Positions 1 through 9,558 are shown, counted from the first letter of the stretch. The stretch is 64,000 nucleotides of DNA from Arthrobacter sp. cf158 (GCF_900106835.1 NZ_FNNR01000003.1:196381-260380), one strand, 5' to 3'. The notes: generated by a model not told the origin, from the sequence alone. Numbers and translations: made by a program.

Positions 1-431
1 GGGACTTCAACTACAAAAAGGGTGAGGTCATCAATGAGGACCTCCACGAAGCCGGCGTTCAGGCTCACCTGACCGGCAACGAGGTCAACAAGGAACTCCT
101 CCCCACCCTGTACTTGCCGGTGGGCAAGTCCGTGGACCTGGAGCTGAATTCCCGCGATGTCATCCACTCGTTCTGGGTTCCCGCCTTCCTTCAGAAGCGC
201 GACATGATCCCGGGCAAGACGAACTACATCAGGTTCACCCCCACCAAGGAGGGCACCTTCGATGGCAAGTGTGCCGAACTCTGCGGTGAATATCACTCCG
301 AAATGCTGTTCCGCGTCAAGGTGGTCTCCGAGTCTGAGTTCCAGGCCCACATGGATCAACTCCGCCAGGATGGCAACACGGGCCTGCTCGGTGCGGAATA
401 CGACCGCAATCCGAACCTGAACGAAAAGTAA
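1..431 (+). CDS. ctaC: Cytochrome c oxidase subunit II, 3' fragment
   Basis: The frame is open from base 3 and ends in TAA at 429-431, so only the C-terminal ~142 residues of the soluble periplasmic domain are here. The CuA site is intact: HSFWVP supplies the first His, and [12 protein letters not shown] supplies both Cys, the Glu, the second His and the Met. The protein receives electrons from cytochrome c (in actinobacteria from diheme QcrC) and passes them to subunit I. ctaD starts 10 bp downstream with GGGGAG before it, so the two are cotranscribed. The signal peptide and the two membrane helices lie outside the window. Confidence 0.95.
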   Translation, partial: DFNYKKGEVINEDLHEAGVQAHLTGNEVNKELLPTLYLPVGKSVDLELNSRDVIHSFWVPAFLQKRDMIPGKTNYIRFTPTKEGTFDGKCAELCGEYHSEMLFRVKVVSESEFQAHMDQLRQDGNTGLLGAEYDRNPNLNEK

Positions 432-441
432 GGGGAGCGAC

Positions 442-2163
442 GTGGCTACTTACACTCAATCCGCCGGGACCCTTGAGGCTCCCGTAGTTCCTAAGTCCAA
501 GGGACGCATCGTCGTCAACTGGATCACCTCGACGGACCACAAGACCATCGGGTACATGTACCTGATTGCGTCCTTCGTGTTCTTCTGCCTCGGTGGCGTC
601 ATGGCGCTGCTGATCCGCGCCGAATTGTTCGAACCCGGCATGCAGATCCTGCAGACCAAAGAGCAGTACAACCAGATGTTCACGATGCACGGCACCGTGA
701 TGCTCCTGATGTTTGCAACTCCTCTGTTCGCCGGCTTTGCCAACGTGATCATGCCGCTGCAGATTGGTGCTCCGGACGTTGCCTTCCCGCGTTTGAACGC
801 CCTGGCATTCTGGTTCTTCCTCTTTGGCTCCACCATCGCCGTCTCCGGGTTCATTACGCCCCAAGGTGCAGCCTCCTTTGGCTGGTTCGCTTACGCGCCG
901 TTGTCCAACACGACGTTCAGTCCGGGTGTCGGTGGTGACCTCTGGGTCTTCGGCCTGGCGCTCTCCGGTTTCGGAACCATCCTTGGCGCGGTCAACTTCA
1001 TTACCACCATCATTTGCATGCGTGCTCCGGGCATGACCATGTGGCGTATGCCGATCTTCACGTGGAACACGCTGGTTACGGCAATTCTGGTTCTGATGGC
1101 CTTCCCGCCGCTGGCAGCTGCACTCTTCGCTCTTGGCGCCGACCGCCGCTTTGGTGCGCACATCTTTGATCCCGAAAACGGCGGCGCCGTTCTCTGGCAG
1201 CACCTCTTCTGGTTCTTCGGCCACCCTGAGGTTTACATCATCGCCCTGCCGTTCTTCGGTATTGTTTCCGAGATCTTCCCGGTCTTCAGCCGCAAGCCGA
1301 TCTTTGGTTACAAGGGCCTTGTTTACGCAACGATCGCCATTGCCGCCCTGTCCGTCACGGTATGGGCTCACCACATGTATGTGACCGGTTCGGTGCTGCT
1401 TCCGTTCTTCGCCTTCATGACCATGTTGATCGCGGTTCCCACGGGTGTTAAGTTCTTCAACTGGATCGGTACTCTGTGGCAGGGTTCCATCACTTTCGAG
1501 ACCCCCATGCTGTGGAGCATCGGCTTCCTGGTGACGTTCCTCTTCGGTGGCCTGACCGGCATCATCCTGGCCTCCCCGCCGCTGGACTTCCACGTCTCGG
1601 ATTCCTACTTCGTGGTGGCCCACTTCCACTACGTGGTGTTCGGCACCGTGGTGTTCGCCATGTTCGCAGGCTTCTACTTCTGGTGGCCCAAGTGGACCGG
1701 AAAGATGCTCAACGAGCGTCTTGGTAAGATCCACTTCTGGCTTCTGTTCCTGGGTTTCCACGGCACGTTCCTCATCCAGCACTGGCTGGGTGTTGAAGGT
1801 ATGCCGCGCCGCTACGCCGACTACATGCCGCAGGATAACTTCACGTGGATGAACCAGTTCTCCACCATCTCTTCCTTCGTCCTGGGTGCTTCTCTGTTGC
1901 CGTTCTTCTGGAACGTCTACATCACCTGGCGGAGCAACAAGAAGGTTGAAGTTGATGACCCGTGGGGCTTCGGTGCTTCGCTGGAATGGGCGACGTCCTG
2001 CCCGCCGCCGCGCCACAACTTCACTTCCTTGCCCCGTATCCGCTCCGAGCGCCCGGCGCTGGACCTGCACCACCCTGAGTTGGCCCAGGTTCACACTGCC
2101 GAAGCTCCGTCACCCGCAGCAGCCGTTTTGGGTAACGCCGACCAGAGGGACGTCCGCTCATGA
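442..2163 (+). CDS. ctaD: Cytochrome c oxidase subunit I (aa3 type)
   Basis: The 573-residue polytopic catalytic subunit of the aa3 terminal oxidase reduces O2 and pumps protons. The GTG start follows GGGGAGCGAC. Visible signatures are the low-spin haem ligand segment [12 protein letters not shown], the CuB/cross-linked Tyr segment [12 protein letters not shown], the His pair in [10 protein letters not shown], and the haem ligand pair in [12 protein letters not shown]. Length and the C-terminal extension are usual for actinobacteria. The last codon overlaps the ATG of ctaF (ATGA), showing translational coupling. It belongs to the ctaC-ctaD-ctaF operon. Confidence 0.98.
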   Translation: MATYTQSAGTLEAPVVPKSKGRIVVNWITSTDHKTIGYMYLIASFVFFCLGGVMALLIRAELFEPGMQILQTKEQYNQMFTMHGTVMLLMFATPLFAGFANVIMPLQIGAPDVAFPRLNALAFWFFLFGSTIAVSGFITPQGAASFGWFAYAPLSNTTFSPGVGGDLWVFGLALSGFGTILGAVNFITTIICMRAPGMTMWRMPIFTWNTLVTAILVLMAFPPLAAALFALGADRRFGAHIFDPENGGAVLWQHLFWFFGHPEVYIIALPFFGIVSEIFPVFSRKPIFGYKGLVYATIAIAALSVTVWAHHMYVTGSVLLPFFAFMTMLIAVPTGVKFFNWIGTLWQGSITFETPMLWSIGFLVTFLFGGLTGIILASPPLDFHVSDSYFVVAHFHYVVFGTVVFAMFAGFYFWWPKWTGKMLNERLGKIHFWLLFLGFHGTFLIQHWLGVEGMPRRYADYMPQDNFTWMNQFSTISSFVLGASLLPFFWNVYITWRSNKKVEVDDPWGFGASLEWATSCPPPRHNFTSLPRIRSERPALDLHHPELAQVHTAEAPSPAAAVLGNADQRDVRS

Positions 2164-2561
2164 AAATCGAATCGTGGCTCTTCGGAGCTGGTGTGTTCTT
2201 CTTTGTTCCCGTAGCCATTGCTTATGGCTTCCTGACCGAATGGTCTGAGTGGGTAGGCGTCCTGGGGATTCTTCTGGTTGGCGGCCTCGCCGGCATGATC
2301 GGTGCTTACCTTGGTTTCACCGGCAAGCGCATTGGCATGCGCCCAGAGGACCGTCCCGACGCCGAAGTCCACGAGGGCGCAGGCGAACAGGGGCACTTCA
2401 GTCCTTGGAGCTGGTGGCCCCTGGTTCTTGGCCTTGCATGTGCCGGCGGTTTCCTCGGCCTGGCTATTGGCTTCTGGGTGACCTACGTCGCCGGCGGGCT
2501 GGCCCTTGTTGCCTTGGTTGGCTGGGTCTTCGAATACAGCCGTGGCGACCACGCACACTAG
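2160..2561 (+). CDS. ctaF: Cytochrome c oxidase subunit IV
   Basis: This 133-residue membrane protein overlaps ctaD by 4 bp. It has two N-terminal helices (about residues 5-25 and 32-52), a polar linker with [20 protein letters not shown], and two further C-terminal helices (about 80-125), ending in a charged tail. This is the layout of the actinobacterial CtaF subunit that stabilises the aa3 oxidase in the bcc-aa3 supercomplex. Position directly after ctaD supports the call. A strong hairpin follows 20 bp after the stop codon. Confidence 0.93.
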   Translation: MKIESWLFGAGVFFFVPVAIAYGFLTEWSEWVGVLGILLVGGLAGMIGAYLGFTGKRIGMRPEDRPDAEVHEGAGEQGHFSPWSWWPLVLGLACAGGFLGLAIGFWVTYVAGGLALVALVGWVFEYSRGDHAH

Positions 2562-2580
2562 ATAATCACTAATACGATCG

Positions 2581-2608
2581 ATGGGCCCCACCTCCAGGTG
2601 GGGCCCAT
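2581..2608 (+). terminator. Rho-independent-type terminator after ctaF
   Basis: Perfect 12-bp arms ATGGGCCCCACC and GGTGGGGCCCAT enclose a 4-nt loop (TCCA). It is followed by CGTCGTT rather than a clean T run, which is common in high-GC actinobacteria. It lies between ctaF (+) and ptsH (-), so it can serve both strands. Confidence 0.85.
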
Positions 2609-2653
2609 CGTCGTTAAGTCACGCCTATGTCATGGCTCTGCTGGAATTGTGCC

Positions 2654-2947
2654 TCAGCGGGCCTCAGTGGCCTCAAGAACGGCCGATAGGGCATTGAGAG
2701 CACTCTTGACCCCGGCGGCGGTCTGATCGTCTCTGAGTGCCTCGGGTGCCACCCCCAGGAAAACTTCGCACCCGTGCCCGAAGTCTTCTGTCATTACTTC
2801 CAGCAGCGAACGGGCATCCACAGGCCGGCCATCCTTCTTGCGGATGGTCACTGGCAGGCCCGTGTCGGTGACAGCGCGGACAAACACCGCCGCAGCCCGT
2901 GCATGCAATCCGATTTCGGCGCCAACGACGGCCCTCTGCTCCGGCAA
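2654..2947 (-). CDS. ptsH: HPr phosphocarrier protein of the PTS
   Basis: This 97-residue protein carries the HPr active site GLHARAAAVFVRA with the phosphorylatable His, and the regulatory-serine region ARSLLEVM. HPr accepts phosphate from enzyme I and passes it to sugar-specific EIIA domains in the cytoplasm. The start is TTG, supported by AAAGGAG six bases upstream. It is divergent from a DasR-like GntR gene and shares a dre-type palindrome with it, so control by that regulator in response to amino-sugar phosphates is likely. A small hairpin (TGACGGA/TCCGTCA, 2964-2980) lies in its leader. Confidence 0.93.
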   Translation of the reverse strand: MPEQRAVVGAEIGLHARAAAVFVRAVTDTGLPVTIRKKDGRPVDARSLLEVMTEDFGHGCEVFLGVAPEALRDDQTAAGVKSALNALSAVLEATEAR

Positions 2948-3040
2948 GCCAACTCCTTTGTTATGACGGACTCTCCGTCAGAAAATGATCCATACAAGCG
3001 TAGCGGGCGCTTGCATTCCTGTTCCACATCGCCGGCGGGT

Positions 3041-3050
3041 GGTCTAGACC
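3041..3050. promoter_or_regulatory. dre-type operator (DasR site) between ptsH and gntR
   Basis: The perfect 10-bp palindrome GGTCTAGACC is identical to the core of the Streptomyces DasR responsive element (consensus ACTGGTCTAGACCACT). It sits in the 156-bp divergent region, 94 bp from the ptsH start and 54 bp from the regulator start. The outer three bases on each side do not match the consensus. Confidence 0.75.
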
Positions 3051-3103
3051 TGCAGTGGCACTGAATTATCCTTGAAGTATGACTCACTTGCTGGACCATC
3101 GCT

Positions 3104-3892
3104 GTGGCTGAGGCATCAAGCATCGCCGGCGATATCGACCGCACCAGCGGTACCCCCATCTACGTCCAGCTGCGGGAGATACTGCGGGCATTCATTGCAC
3201 AGTCGTGCCCTCCGGGATCTGCCTTGCCGTCTGAACGGGACCTGTCTGACCGATTCGGACTGGCACGCATGACCGTGCGTCAGGCCATCGATGCCCTGGT
3301 GGGCGAGGAAGTAATCGAGCGCGTGGTGGGGCTCGGAACATTCGTCCGCAAGCCCAAACTGGATCTCCAAGTGAAGCTGACCTCCTACAGCGAGGAGATG
3401 CAGCGCCGTGGCATGGTGCCTGCCGCCAAGGTTCTGAGCTTTGAGCAGATCGCTGCCAGTGCATTCCTTGCCCGTGAACTCCAAATGGAAGAGGGCACGC
3501 CGCTGGTTCGGTTCAGACGGTTGCTGCTGGCAGACAACGAGCCCATGAGTGTTGATGAGAACTTCATTCCTGCCCACCGGGTCCCTGGACTCCTCGATGA
3601 AGCACCTCCGACGTCCCTCTACAACGTGCTGAGCGAACGGTTCGGCTTGGTCATGGAGTGGGGTGAGGACATGATTGAGGCCACCGCCGCATCACCCTCC
3701 ACTGCCAGATTGCTGAATGTCGACGTCGGGTCACCCTTGCTCAAGATTCAACGCCATGCCTTTGTTGCCCGTGCAATGGTGGACTATTCCGTCTCCTACT
3801 ACCGCGCCGATCGCTACAAACTATGGGTTCCACTGCAGCGTCCAGGTGTTCGTCCCACCCGGAACTACTCCTCGGGATATCGCACCCAGTAG
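3104..3892 (+). CDS. GntR/HutC-family regulator, DasR-like
   Basis: The 262-residue protein has an N-terminal GntR winged helix (about residues 10-80, with SERDLSDRFGLARMTVRQAI) followed by a UTRA ligand domain. The linker KPKLDLQVKLTSYSEEMQRR closely resembles the KPK...LTSYTEDM linker of Streptomyces DasR, which binds glucosamine-6-phosphate or GlcNAc-6-phosphate. It is divergent from ptsH with a dre palindrome between them, so it probably represses or autoregulates there. The GTG start has no strong ribosome site. The gene ends facing qcrB, with a shared terminator. It could also be called NagR/YvoA; the ligand is inferred. Confidence 0.88.
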   Translation: MAEASSIAGDIDRTSGTPIYVQLREILRAFIAQSCPPGSALPSERDLSDRFGLARMTVRQAIDALVGEEVIERVVGLGTFVRKPKLDLQVKLTSYSEEMQRRGMVPAAKVLSFEQIAASAFLARELQMEEGTPLVRFRRLLLADNEPMSVDENFIPAHRVPGLLDEAPPTSLYNVLSERFGLVMEWGEDMIEATAASPSTARLLNVDVGSPLLKIQRHAFVARAMVDYSVSYYRADRYKLWVPLQRPGVRPTRNYSSGYRTQ

Positions 3893-3921
3893 GGGCCGTT
3901 GGAACCCGCGACGCATAGACG

Positions 3922-3966
3922 CATAAGGGAGGGGCCCGATCCTATGGATCGGGCCCCTCCCTTATG
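3922..3966. terminator. Bidirectional terminator between gntR and qcrB
   Basis: Perfect 21-bp arms, beginning CATAAGGGAGGGGCCC on one side and ending GGGCCCCTCCCTTATG on the other, enclose a 3-nt loop (TAT). It separates two convergent genes and can stop transcription in both directions. Confidence 0.9.
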
Positions 3967-3980
3967 CTGTGTGCTTGGTG

Positions 3981-5654
3981 CTAGTGGCTCAGGCTCTTCT
4001 GGTCTTCACCAGCTGCGATGGCCTCGTGGTGGCCATGAGCATGTGCGGCCTCAAGTTCCGCCGGCGTTGCCGGGGCAACACGGTCCTCGAAGAACCACTT
4101 GGAGAGTGCGGCGCGGCGCTTCTCCTTCCGCGTGACAACGCCGTGTTCGTTCGGTTCGGCCGGCAGGGGAGCCAGAGATTCGAATCCAACGAGCTTGTAG
4201 CGCTTGTACTCGTCCAGCGGAGCGTGGACCTCAATGAACTCACCGTGGGGGAGCCGGACAATCCGGCCCGTCTCACGGCCGTGCAGGGCAATTTCACGGT
4301 CCTTGCGCTGGAGGGCCAACGCAATGCGCTTGGTCACGATGAAGGCAATGACCGGGCCGATGAAGAACAGCGTCCGCAGCCAGTAAGTGACATCGTTCAG
4401 CGACACGTGGAAGTGCGTTGCAATGAGGTCGGAACCTGCAGCTGCCCACATCACGCAGTACCACGTGAAGCCTGCGACGCCGATGGCTGTGCGGGTAGGA
4501 GCGTTGCGCGGACGATCAAGAACGTGGTGCTCGCGGTTGTCCTTGGTGATCCAGCGTTCGATCCACGGGTACATGAACAGCACGGTGAAGATGATGCCTG
4601 CCGGCACAAGAGCGGGCAGGAGAACGTTCAGCGTCAGCGTGCGCCCAAAGATGATCCATTCGAAGTGGAAGTCATTGATGACACCCGGCATAAGGCGGAG
4701 GGCACCATCGACGAAACCGATGTACCAGTCAGGCTGGGTACCAGCGGAGACCGGCGAGGGATCGTATGGACCGTAGTTCCAGATCGGGTTGATTGTGAAT
4801 GCCGCTGCCATGAGCGCCAGCACGCCGAAGACGATGAAGAAGAATCCACCGGCCTTTGCGGCGTAAACCGGACCAAGGGGGTAGCCAACGACGTTGCCGT
4901 CGTTGCGGCCCGGGCCGGGGTACTGGGTGTGCTTGTGGACAACCACCATGAACAGGTGAATGACGATCATCAGGAGGATGAGGGCCGGAACCAGGAGGAT
5001 GTGCAGGACATACAGTCGGCCGATGATGGCCGTGCCCGGGAATTCTCCACCGAAGAGGAAGAAGGAGGTGTATGTACCGATCACCGGAATCGACTTGATG
5101 ACGCCGTCGATGATGCGCAGGCCGTTGCCGGACAGCAGGTCATCGGGGAGGGAGTAGCCGGTGAAGCCGGCTGCCATGGCGAGGATGAGCAGTACGCCAC
5201 CCACAACCCAGTTCATTTCGCGGGGCTTGCGGAAAGCACCCGTGAAGAAAACGCGCAGCATGTGGACACCCAGTGATGCTACGAACAGCAGTGCAGCCCA
5301 GTGGTGTACCTGGCGCATGAACAGACCGCCGCGGACATCGAAGGAGATGTTCAGCGACGAGCTGTAGGCAACAGACATTTCGACGTTGTACAGCGGTGTG
5401 TACGAACCCTGGTAGTGGGTCTCCGCCATGGACGGATCAAAGAAGAAGGTCAGGAAGGTACCTGACATCAGCAGGATGACGAAGGAGTACAGCGCCACCT
5501 CACCGAACATGAACGACCAGTGGTCGGGGAAGACCTTCCGGCCGAACTCGCGCAGGATGCCGGAGCCACCCACACGCTCGTCCACGAAGTTGGTGAAACT
5601 ACCAACCTTGGTCTTCGGAACGAAGGGGGCTTCAGCTGTTGATGAGGCGCTCAT
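3981..5654 (-). CDS. qcrB: Cytochrome bc1 complex cytochrome b subunit
   Basis: This 557-residue integral membrane protein is the quinol-oxidising cytochrome b of the actinobacterial bcc complex. The haem-binding helix shows VHHWAALLFVASLGVHMLR. The Qo region has a PDWYIGF loop, as in actinobacterial QcrB (PEWY in mitochondria). The C-terminus carries the long cytoplasmic extension typical of actinobacteria. The ATG at 5654 was chosen because GGGAG lies 10 nt upstream; a GTG nine bases earlier is an alternative. It overlaps the end of qcrA by 23 bp, so translation is coupled. Confidence 0.95.
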   Translation of the reverse strand: MSASSTAEAPFVPKTKVGSFTNFVDERVGGSGILREFGRKVFPDHWSFMFGEVALYSFVILLMSGTFLTFFFDPSMAETHYQGSYTPLYNVEMSVAYSSSLNISFDVRGGLFMRQVHHWAALLFVASLGVHMLRVFFTGAFRKPREMNWVVGGVLLILAMAAGFTGYSLPDDLLSGNGLRIIDGVIKSIPVIGTYTSFFLFGGEFPGTAIIGRLYVLHILLVPALILLMIVIHLFMVVVHKHTQYPGPGRNDGNVVGYPLGPVYAAKAGGFFFIVFGVLALMAAAFTINPIWNYGPYDPSPVSAGTQPDWYIGFVDGALRLMPGVINDFHFEWIIFGRTLTLNVLLPALVPAGIIFTVLFMYPWIERWITKDNREHHVLDRPRNAPTRTAIGVAGFTWYCVMWAAAGSDLIATHFHVSLNDVTYWLRTLFFIGPVIAFIVTKRIALALQRKDREIALHGRETGRIVRLPHGEFIEVHAPLDEYKRYKLVGFESLAPLPAEPNEHGVVTRKEKRRAALSKWFFEDRVAPATPAELEAAHAHGHHEAIAAGEDQKSLSH

Positions 5655-6702
5655 GCTCGTCACGCTCCCAGTAACTCGGTCCTACAGGTTCTCTGAAGTC
5701 GCTGGTTGCGACGAGGTAGCCCTCTGCGTCAACTGCAATGGGCAGCTGGGGGAGCGGACGGCTTGCCGGCCCGAAGATGACCTTGCATTCCTGCGTGAGG
5801 TCAAACGTGGACTGGTGGCAGGGGCACAGAAGGTGGTGGGTCTGCTGCTCGTAGAGAGCAACAGGGCAACCGACGTGCGTGCAGATCTTGGAGTAAGCAA
5901 CGATGCCGTTGTAGCTCCAGCTTTCGCGGCCCTCGGAGGGGTTCAACGAGTTCGGGTCCAGGCGCATCAGCAGAACCACGGCCTTGGCCTTCTCGTTCAG
6001 CTTGCCTTCGTGGAGTTCGTTGAGGCCCTCAGGGATCACGTGGAAGGCCGAACCAATGGTGACGTCCGAGGCCTTGATGGGGGTGCCATCGGGGTCGCGG
6101 GTCAGGCGCTTGAGCTTGCCGCCCTCGGGTGCCCACATGGTGTGCGCCAGAGCCTTGTCCGGACGCGGACCCAAGTCACCAAAGATGGCGAGAGCCGGGA
6201 GCGGAGCAAGCGCAACGGCACCAAGAAGGGTGTTGCGGATCAGCGGGCGACGCTTGATGCCGGTTTCCTCGACGATGTCGTCGACGATGCGCACAGCTGC
6301 CTGGCGATCTTCTTCTGTGCGGATAGCGTGACGCTCTTCAGACACTTCGTGATCGGGCATCAGGGCCTTGGCCCAGTGCACGATGCCGGTGCCGATACCC
6401 AGCATTGCGAACGCCGTGCCGAGTCCCAGAAGAAGGTTCTGGGTGCGGATGGTCGCAATGGTGGTGTCGTCGCCAAGGTCGATGGCAAAGTATGCCACCA
6501 GGAAGACCAGCGTACCGATGACGGAGGTGCCAAACAGAATGGCTACCTGACGCTCGGCGCGTTTTGCGGCTACCGGGTCCGTGTCAGCCAGGCGCAAACG
6601 ATGCGGAGGAAGACCAGGATCCTGGAACTTCTCCACCTCATTCTGACCAGCCGTAGCTACGGTGCCCGAGTGGTTCGGACTGCCGTCACTATGGTTGCCC
6701 AT
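5632..6702 (-). CDS. qcrA: Cytochrome bc1 complex Rieske iron-sulfur subunit
   Basis: The 356-residue protein has three N-terminal membrane helices, as in actinobacterial QcrA, and a C-terminal Rieske domain. The 2Fe-2S ligands are in CTHVGCPVALYEQ and CPCHQSTFD. It takes an electron from quinol at the Qo site and passes it to QcrC. I chose the ATG at 6702 (protein begins MGNHSDGSPNHSG), with GAGG a few bases upstream; an in-frame ATG at 6714 is possible. The order qcrC-qcrA-qcrB is the conserved one. Confidence 0.95.
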   Translation of the reverse strand: MGNHSDGSPNHSGTVATAGQNEVEKFQDPGLPPHRLRLADTDPVAAKRAERQVAILFGTSVIGTLVFLVAYFAIDLGDDTTIATIRTQNLLLGLGTAFAMLGIGTGIVHWAKALMPDHEVSEERHAIRTEEDRQAAVRIVDDIVEETGIKRRPLIRNTLLGAVALAPLPALAIFGDLGPRPDKALAHTMWAPEGGKLKRLTRDPDGTPIKASDVTIGSAFHVIPEGLNELHEGKLNEKAKAVVLLMRLDPNSLNPSEGRESWSYNGIVAYSKICTHVGCPVALYEQQTHHLLCPCHQSTFDLTQECKVIFGPASRPLPQLPIAVDAEGYLVATSDFREPVGPSYWERDEHERLINS

Positions 6703-6799
6703 AATTCGCCTCATCCTTCTCTCGTTGTCTCGACCGGGGCCGAGTTATTTTCAGTTTCAAACTGCTGACCGTGCAGCAGAAGTTTTCTTGTGTCCGGAA

Positions 6800-7588
6800 C
6801 TAGGACGTGCGGGACGTCAGCCAGATCGTGAAAGCGATGATGACTCCCAAGCCGGCAACCCAGACGAAGAGGCCTTCAGAGACCGGGCCGAGGGAGCCCA
6901 GGTCAGCGCCACCGGGCGAACCGTTGGCTTCGATGGTCTTCAGGAAGGTGATGATGTCGCGCTTGTCTTCAGGGGTGATGTTGGAGTCATTGAAGACGGG
7001 CATGTTCTGCGGACCCGTAGCCATGGCCTCGTAAATGTGCTCTGCGCTCACACCCGCCAACGCCGGGGCGAATTTGCCGCGGGTCAGCGCACCGCCAGCA
7101 GCGGCTGCGTTGTGGCACATGGCGCAGTTGACGCGGAAGAGTTCGCCACCGTTGGCTGCATCTCCCTTGCCATCGAGGAGGTGTTCCTCGGGAATGGCGG
7201 GGCCGGCGCCGAGGGACGCAACATAGGCAGCGAGCTGCTTGGTCTGCTCCTCGTTGAACTGGGCGGGCTTCTGCTGGGCCTGCGGTCCGCTCATCTGCAT
7301 GGGCATACGACCGGTACCAACCTGGAAGTCAACCGCAGCAGCGCCCACGCCGACCAGCGAGGGGCCGTCCTGGGTTCCGCTGGCACCCATGCCGTGGCAA
7401 GTGGCGCAGTTGGCGGCAAAGAGCTTGCCGCCTTCTTCTACGTCACTGGCGCTGAAGCTTGTGGTGTCGGCCTTGGCCTGGTTGACAGTTGTGGCAACGG
7501 CGTAGAGCCCACCAGTGAGGAGGAGGCCCATCAACAGCAGCGCAATGGCTGCCAGTGGGTGACGTCGCTTCTGCGAGAGTGCCTTCAC
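6800..7588 (-). CDS. qcrC: Diheme cytochrome c subunit of the bcc complex
   Basis: The 262-residue protein has an N-terminal membrane anchor (about residues 12-32), two c-type haem motifs, CATCHGMG and CAMCHNAA, and a C-terminal helix near VWVAGLGVIIAFTIWL. The diheme protein replaces soluble cytochrome c by linking the bc1 complex directly to the CuA site of CtaC. It is the first gene of the qcrCAB operon, downstream of ctaE on the same strand. Confidence 0.96.
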   Translation of the reverse strand: MKALSQKRRHPLAAIALLLMGLLLTGGLYAVATTVNQAKADTTSFSASDVEEGGKLFAANCATCHGMGASGTQDGPSLVGVGAAAVDFQVGTGRMPMQMSGPQAQQKPAQFNEEQTKQLAAYVASLGAGPAIPEEHLLDGKGDAANGGELFRVNCAMCHNAAAAGGALTRGKFAPALAGVSAEHIYEAMATGPQNMPVFNDSNITPEDKRDIITFLKTIEANGSPGGADLGSLGPVSEGLFVWVAGLGVIIAFTIWLTSRTS

Positions 7589-7676
7589 GTGGTGGTTCCT
7601 TTATTCGATCCTGCGTCGGCTCCGCGAGCCGCTTCTTGAAATTCTGCCTCTTGTAGAAAAAGAGTCAAAGCCGGGC

Positions 7677-8315
7677 TTACTTGAGGACGTAGATGACCAG
7701 GAAGAGGCCGATCCACACGACGTCAACGAAGTGCCAGTAGTACGAGGTGACGATCGCCGACGTCGCTTCAAAGTGCCCGAACTTCTTGGCTGCGAACGCG
7801 CGGCCAATGATGAACAGGAACGCAATCAGACCGCCGATGACGTGGAGGCCGTGGAAGCCCGTTGTCATGTAGAAGGCGGAGCCGTAGGCGTTGGACGACA
7901 GGGAAACGTGCTCGGAAACGAGCATTGCGTATTCCGTGGTCTGTCCAGCAACGAAGAAGGCACCCATGATGAAGGTGAGGACAAACCATTCAGTCATGCC
8001 CCAGCGGGTGAATTGGAGCGGACCGCCGGTACGGCGGGGTTCGAGCCGCTCGGCGGCAAAGACGCCCATCTGGCAAGTAAACGAACTTGCCACAAGGACG
8101 ATGGTGTTGACGAGCGCAAACGGGAAGTTGAGCTTGGCCGTCTCCTCGGCCCACATCAGTCCGGATGTGGAGCGCAGGGTGAAGTACATGGCAAAGAGGC
8201 CGGCGAAGAACATCAACTCACTGGACAGCCAAACAACGGTTCCAACAGAAACCAGATTGGGGCGGTTCAGCGTCGGGTGCGCCGGGGTACTGGGGGCATG
8301 GGTCGCAGATGTCAC
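7677..8315 (-). CDS. ctaE: Cytochrome c oxidase subunit III
   Basis: The 212-residue protein has five membrane helices, typical for actinobacterial CtaE. Recognisable segments are [19 protein letters not shown] and the C-terminal [21 protein letters not shown] place the start at GTG 8315 (MTSATHAPS...), since no ribosome site precedes it but a TTGGGA-N18-CATAAT promoter ends 6 nt upstream, so the mRNA is probably leaderless. It heads the ctaE-qcrCAB gene order on the minus strand and is divergent from trpD. Confidence 0.95.
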   Translation of the reverse strand: MTSATHAPSTPAHPTLNRPNLVSVGTVVWLSSELMFFAGLFAMYFTLRSTSGLMWAEETAKLNFPFALVNTIVLVASSFTCQMGVFAAERLEPRRTGGPLQFTRWGMTEWFVLTFIMGAFFVAGQTTEYAMLVSEHVSLSSNAYGSAFYMTTGFHGLHVIGGLIAFLFIIGRAFAAKKFGHFEATSAIVTSYYWHFVDVVWIGLFLVIYVLK

Positions 8316-8321
8316 AAGGAC

Positions 8322-8351
8322 ATTATGTCTGTAAAAGTCCAGACTTCCCAA
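8322..8351 (-). promoter_or_regulatory. Predicted leaderless promoter of ctaE
   Basis: On the minus strand TTGGGA (8346-8351) and CATAAT (8322-8327) are separated by 18 bp. The -10 box ends 6 nt before GTG 8315, placing the transcript start at or next to the start codon. Confidence 0.6.
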
Positions 8352-8426
8352 TGCAAACCACCGATTCGGGAGACTTTTTCTACAAAGACGCGAAATCGCG
8401 CGGAAAAGTTCCCGGCCTCGTTCACA

Positions 8427-8457
8427 TTGGTCATCGGCATGGCTGGCTGGATAGCAT
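8427..8457 (+). promoter_or_regulatory. Predicted leaderless promoter of trpD
   Basis: TTGGTC (8427-8432) and TAGCAT (8452-8457) are separated by 19 bp. TAGCAT ends 6 nt before GTG 8464. It mirrors the ctaE promoter on the other strand of the same 148-bp gap. Confidence 0.5.
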
Positions 8458-8463
8458 CAGTGA

Positions 8464-9522
8464 GTGACTTCTCCGGCATCGGCTCCTGCAACCAGCAATA
8501 CCTGGCCAGGACTCATCTCAGCACTGATCAACGGCGACGACCTTGCAGTGGGCAACACAGAGTGGGCAATGAACACCATCATGTCCGGTGAGGCAACGCC
8601 GGCTCAGATTGCAGGGTTCCTGGTGGCGCTCCGGGCCAAGGGCGAAACGGTAGAGGAACTGGCCGGTCTGGTAGAGGCGATGGTCCAGCACGCCAATCCC
8701 ATTGAGATCTCCGGCGAGAAGCTGGACATCGTTGGAACCGGCGGTGACCGACTCAACACAGTGAACATTTCCACCATGGCAGCCCTTGTAGCGGCCGGGG
8801 CGGGTGCCAAGGTGGTGAAGCACGGGAACAGAGCTGCATCGTCAACATCGGGTTCCGCTGACGTCCTTGAAGCCCTGGGAGTTCGCCTGGACCTGTCAAT
8901 AGAGCGGGTAGCCAGGAACGCCGAGGAAGCGGGAATCACCTTCTGTTTTGCGCAGGTCTTCCACCCGTCATTCAGGCATACCGCGGTCCCGCGGCGTGAA
9001 CTTGCCGTTCCCACGGCGTTCAATTTCCTCGGACCAATGACCAATCCTGCACACGTCCAGGCCTCTGCTGTCGGAGTTGCCAATGCCCGCATGGCACCCT
9101 TGGTGGCAGGAGTCCTTGCCCGCCGCGGAAGCCGCGGGCTGGTGTTCCGCGGCGACGACGGACTGGACGAGCTCACCCCGACGGGTCCATCCACCGTCTG
9201 GGAGATCAGGAACGGCGGAGTTACCGAGCAGGTGTTCTCTCCCGCTCAGCTGGGAATCACACCGTCCACCGTGGCCGATCTTCGCGGGGGTGACGCTGCC
9301 GCGAATGCCCAAGTGGTCCGCGAGATCCTCGCTGGTAAGGGCGGGGCCGTGCGGGATGCCGTACTGCTGAATGCCGCTGCCGGATTGGTGTCTGTTGATC
9401 TTCACGCGGACGGAAGCCTTGTGGAACGGATGCGCGCCGCCTTCGATCGGGCAGCCGAATCGATTGACTCCGGAAAAGCTGGCGAAGTCCTCGCCAAGTG
9501 GACGGCACTCAGCAGGAGTTAG
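8464..9522 (+). CDS. trpD: Anthranilate phosphoribosyltransferase
   Basis: The 352-residue enzyme transfers phosphoribosyl from PRPP to anthranilate in tryptophan synthesis. The PRPP-binding signature [20 protein letters not shown] and the anthranilate-site segment [21 protein letters not shown] are both complete. It is not in a trp operon here; it stands alone next to ctaE, as in other actinobacteria. The GTG start has no ribosome site and lies 6 nt after a -10-like box, so a leaderless mRNA is likely. Confidence 0.95.
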   Translation: MTSPASAPATSNTWPGLISALINGDDLAVGNTEWAMNTIMSGEATPAQIAGFLVALRAKGETVEELAGLVEAMVQHANPIEISGEKLDIVGTGGDRLNTVNISTMAALVAAGAGAKVVKHGNRAASSTSGSADVLEALGVRLDLSIERVARNAEEAGITFCFAQVFHPSFRHTAVPRRELAVPTAFNFLGPMTNPAHVQASAVGVANARMAPLVAGVLARRGSRGLVFRGDDGLDELTPTGPSTVWEIRNGGVTEQVFSPAQLGITPSTVADLRGGDAAANAQVVREILAGKGGAVRDAVLLNAAAGLVSVDLHADGSLVERMRAAFDRAAESIDSGKAGEVLAKWTALSRS

Positions 9523-9558
9523 CCTCCGAAGGTACCGCGTCCAGGCATACGCCCGGGA

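Noticed and set aside
316..2094. A long open frame on the minus strand opposite ctaC/ctaD
   Set aside because: It is full of Arg, Gly, His and Asp with no domain pattern, and lies wholly opposite the certain ctaD gene; it is an effect of high-GC codon bias.
3969..5276. A 435-codon open frame on + opposite qcrB
   Set aside because: It has no recognisable domain and low-complexity composition; qcrB on the other strand is certain.
5428..7639. Long + strand open frames opposite qcrA and qcrC
   Set aside because: They are shadows of well-supported respiratory genes, without ribosome sites or domains.
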